DNA of 6,444 nucleotides from the NCBI GenBank assembly GCA_017614185.1, contig JAGACI010000101.1, positions 1 through 6,444 on the forward strand, given 5' to 3'. A program made the translations under genes and the position numbers. This DNA is from Lachnospiraceae bacterium. Lineage in GTDB: Bacteria > Bacillota_A > Clostridia > Lachnospirales > Lachnospiraceae. Below are positions 6,406 to 6,444 of the stretch, piece by piece (positions within the stretch are counted from its first letter, which is position 1; the number at the start of each line of letters is the position of its first letter). Under the pieces are notes generated by a model, which made no database searches, was not told the origin of the DNA, and saw only the letters and a list, made by a program, of their open reading frames with translations.

Positions 6406-6444
6406 GAATCTTTACACTATCAACACTGTTATGTTACCCTAAAA

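Noticed and set aside
6406..6444. 3' end of an upstream minus-strand gene, or a second weak promoter (GTAACA - 17 nt - TAAAGA)
   Set aside because: All three minus-strand frames meet a stop within the first 20 nt from the right edge, so any gene would end at or beyond the edge and cannot be identified; the promoter hexamers are poor.

Overview
The window is a conserved bacterial translation and transcription operon, all on the minus strand. In transcription order (right to left) it reads rimP, nusA, ylxR (rnpM), ylxQ, infB, rbfA, and an nrnA-type DHH phosphoesterase cut by the left edge. This order, the small ylxR and ylxQ genes between nusA and infB, the GGAGG-type ribosome binding sites and the short NusA point to a Gram-positive anaerobe of the Clostridia. 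Protein flavour (for example the RimP N-terminus, and the lysine run followed by KIIIV in IF2) suggests Lachnospiraceae. That family-level placement is inference from remembered relatives, not from a search.

Layout: 6406-6444 holds no recognisable gene. A rho-independent terminator reading on the minus strand lies at 6379-6405. rimP (5864-6328, probable TTG start) is followed after 19 nt by nusA (4687-5844), after 5 nt by ylxR (4412-4681), with a 14-nt overlap by ylxQ (4105-4425), after 15 nt by infB (1357-4089), after 15 nt by rbfA (958-1341), and with a 14- or 17-nt overlap by the DHH gene (1-974, missing only its last residues). No intergenic gap inside the operon exceeds 19 nt and I see no internal terminator, so the genes are probably co-transcribed and partly translationally coupled.

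The genes work together around ribosome production and RNA handling. RimP and RbfA mature the 30S subunit, IF2 places initiator tRNA and joins the subunits, NusA controls pausing, termination and antitermination, YlxR and YlxQ are small RNA-binding proteins of the same operon, and the DHH enzyme degrades very short RNAs.

I found no previously undescribed system. The plus-strand open frames are unconvincing shadows of the minus-strand genes. The items worth a second look are modest: a possible internal start for a shorter IF2, the terminator only 50 nt before rimP, an acidic tyrosine-rich NusA tail built on a 12-nt DNA repeat, and a four-cysteine YlxR.
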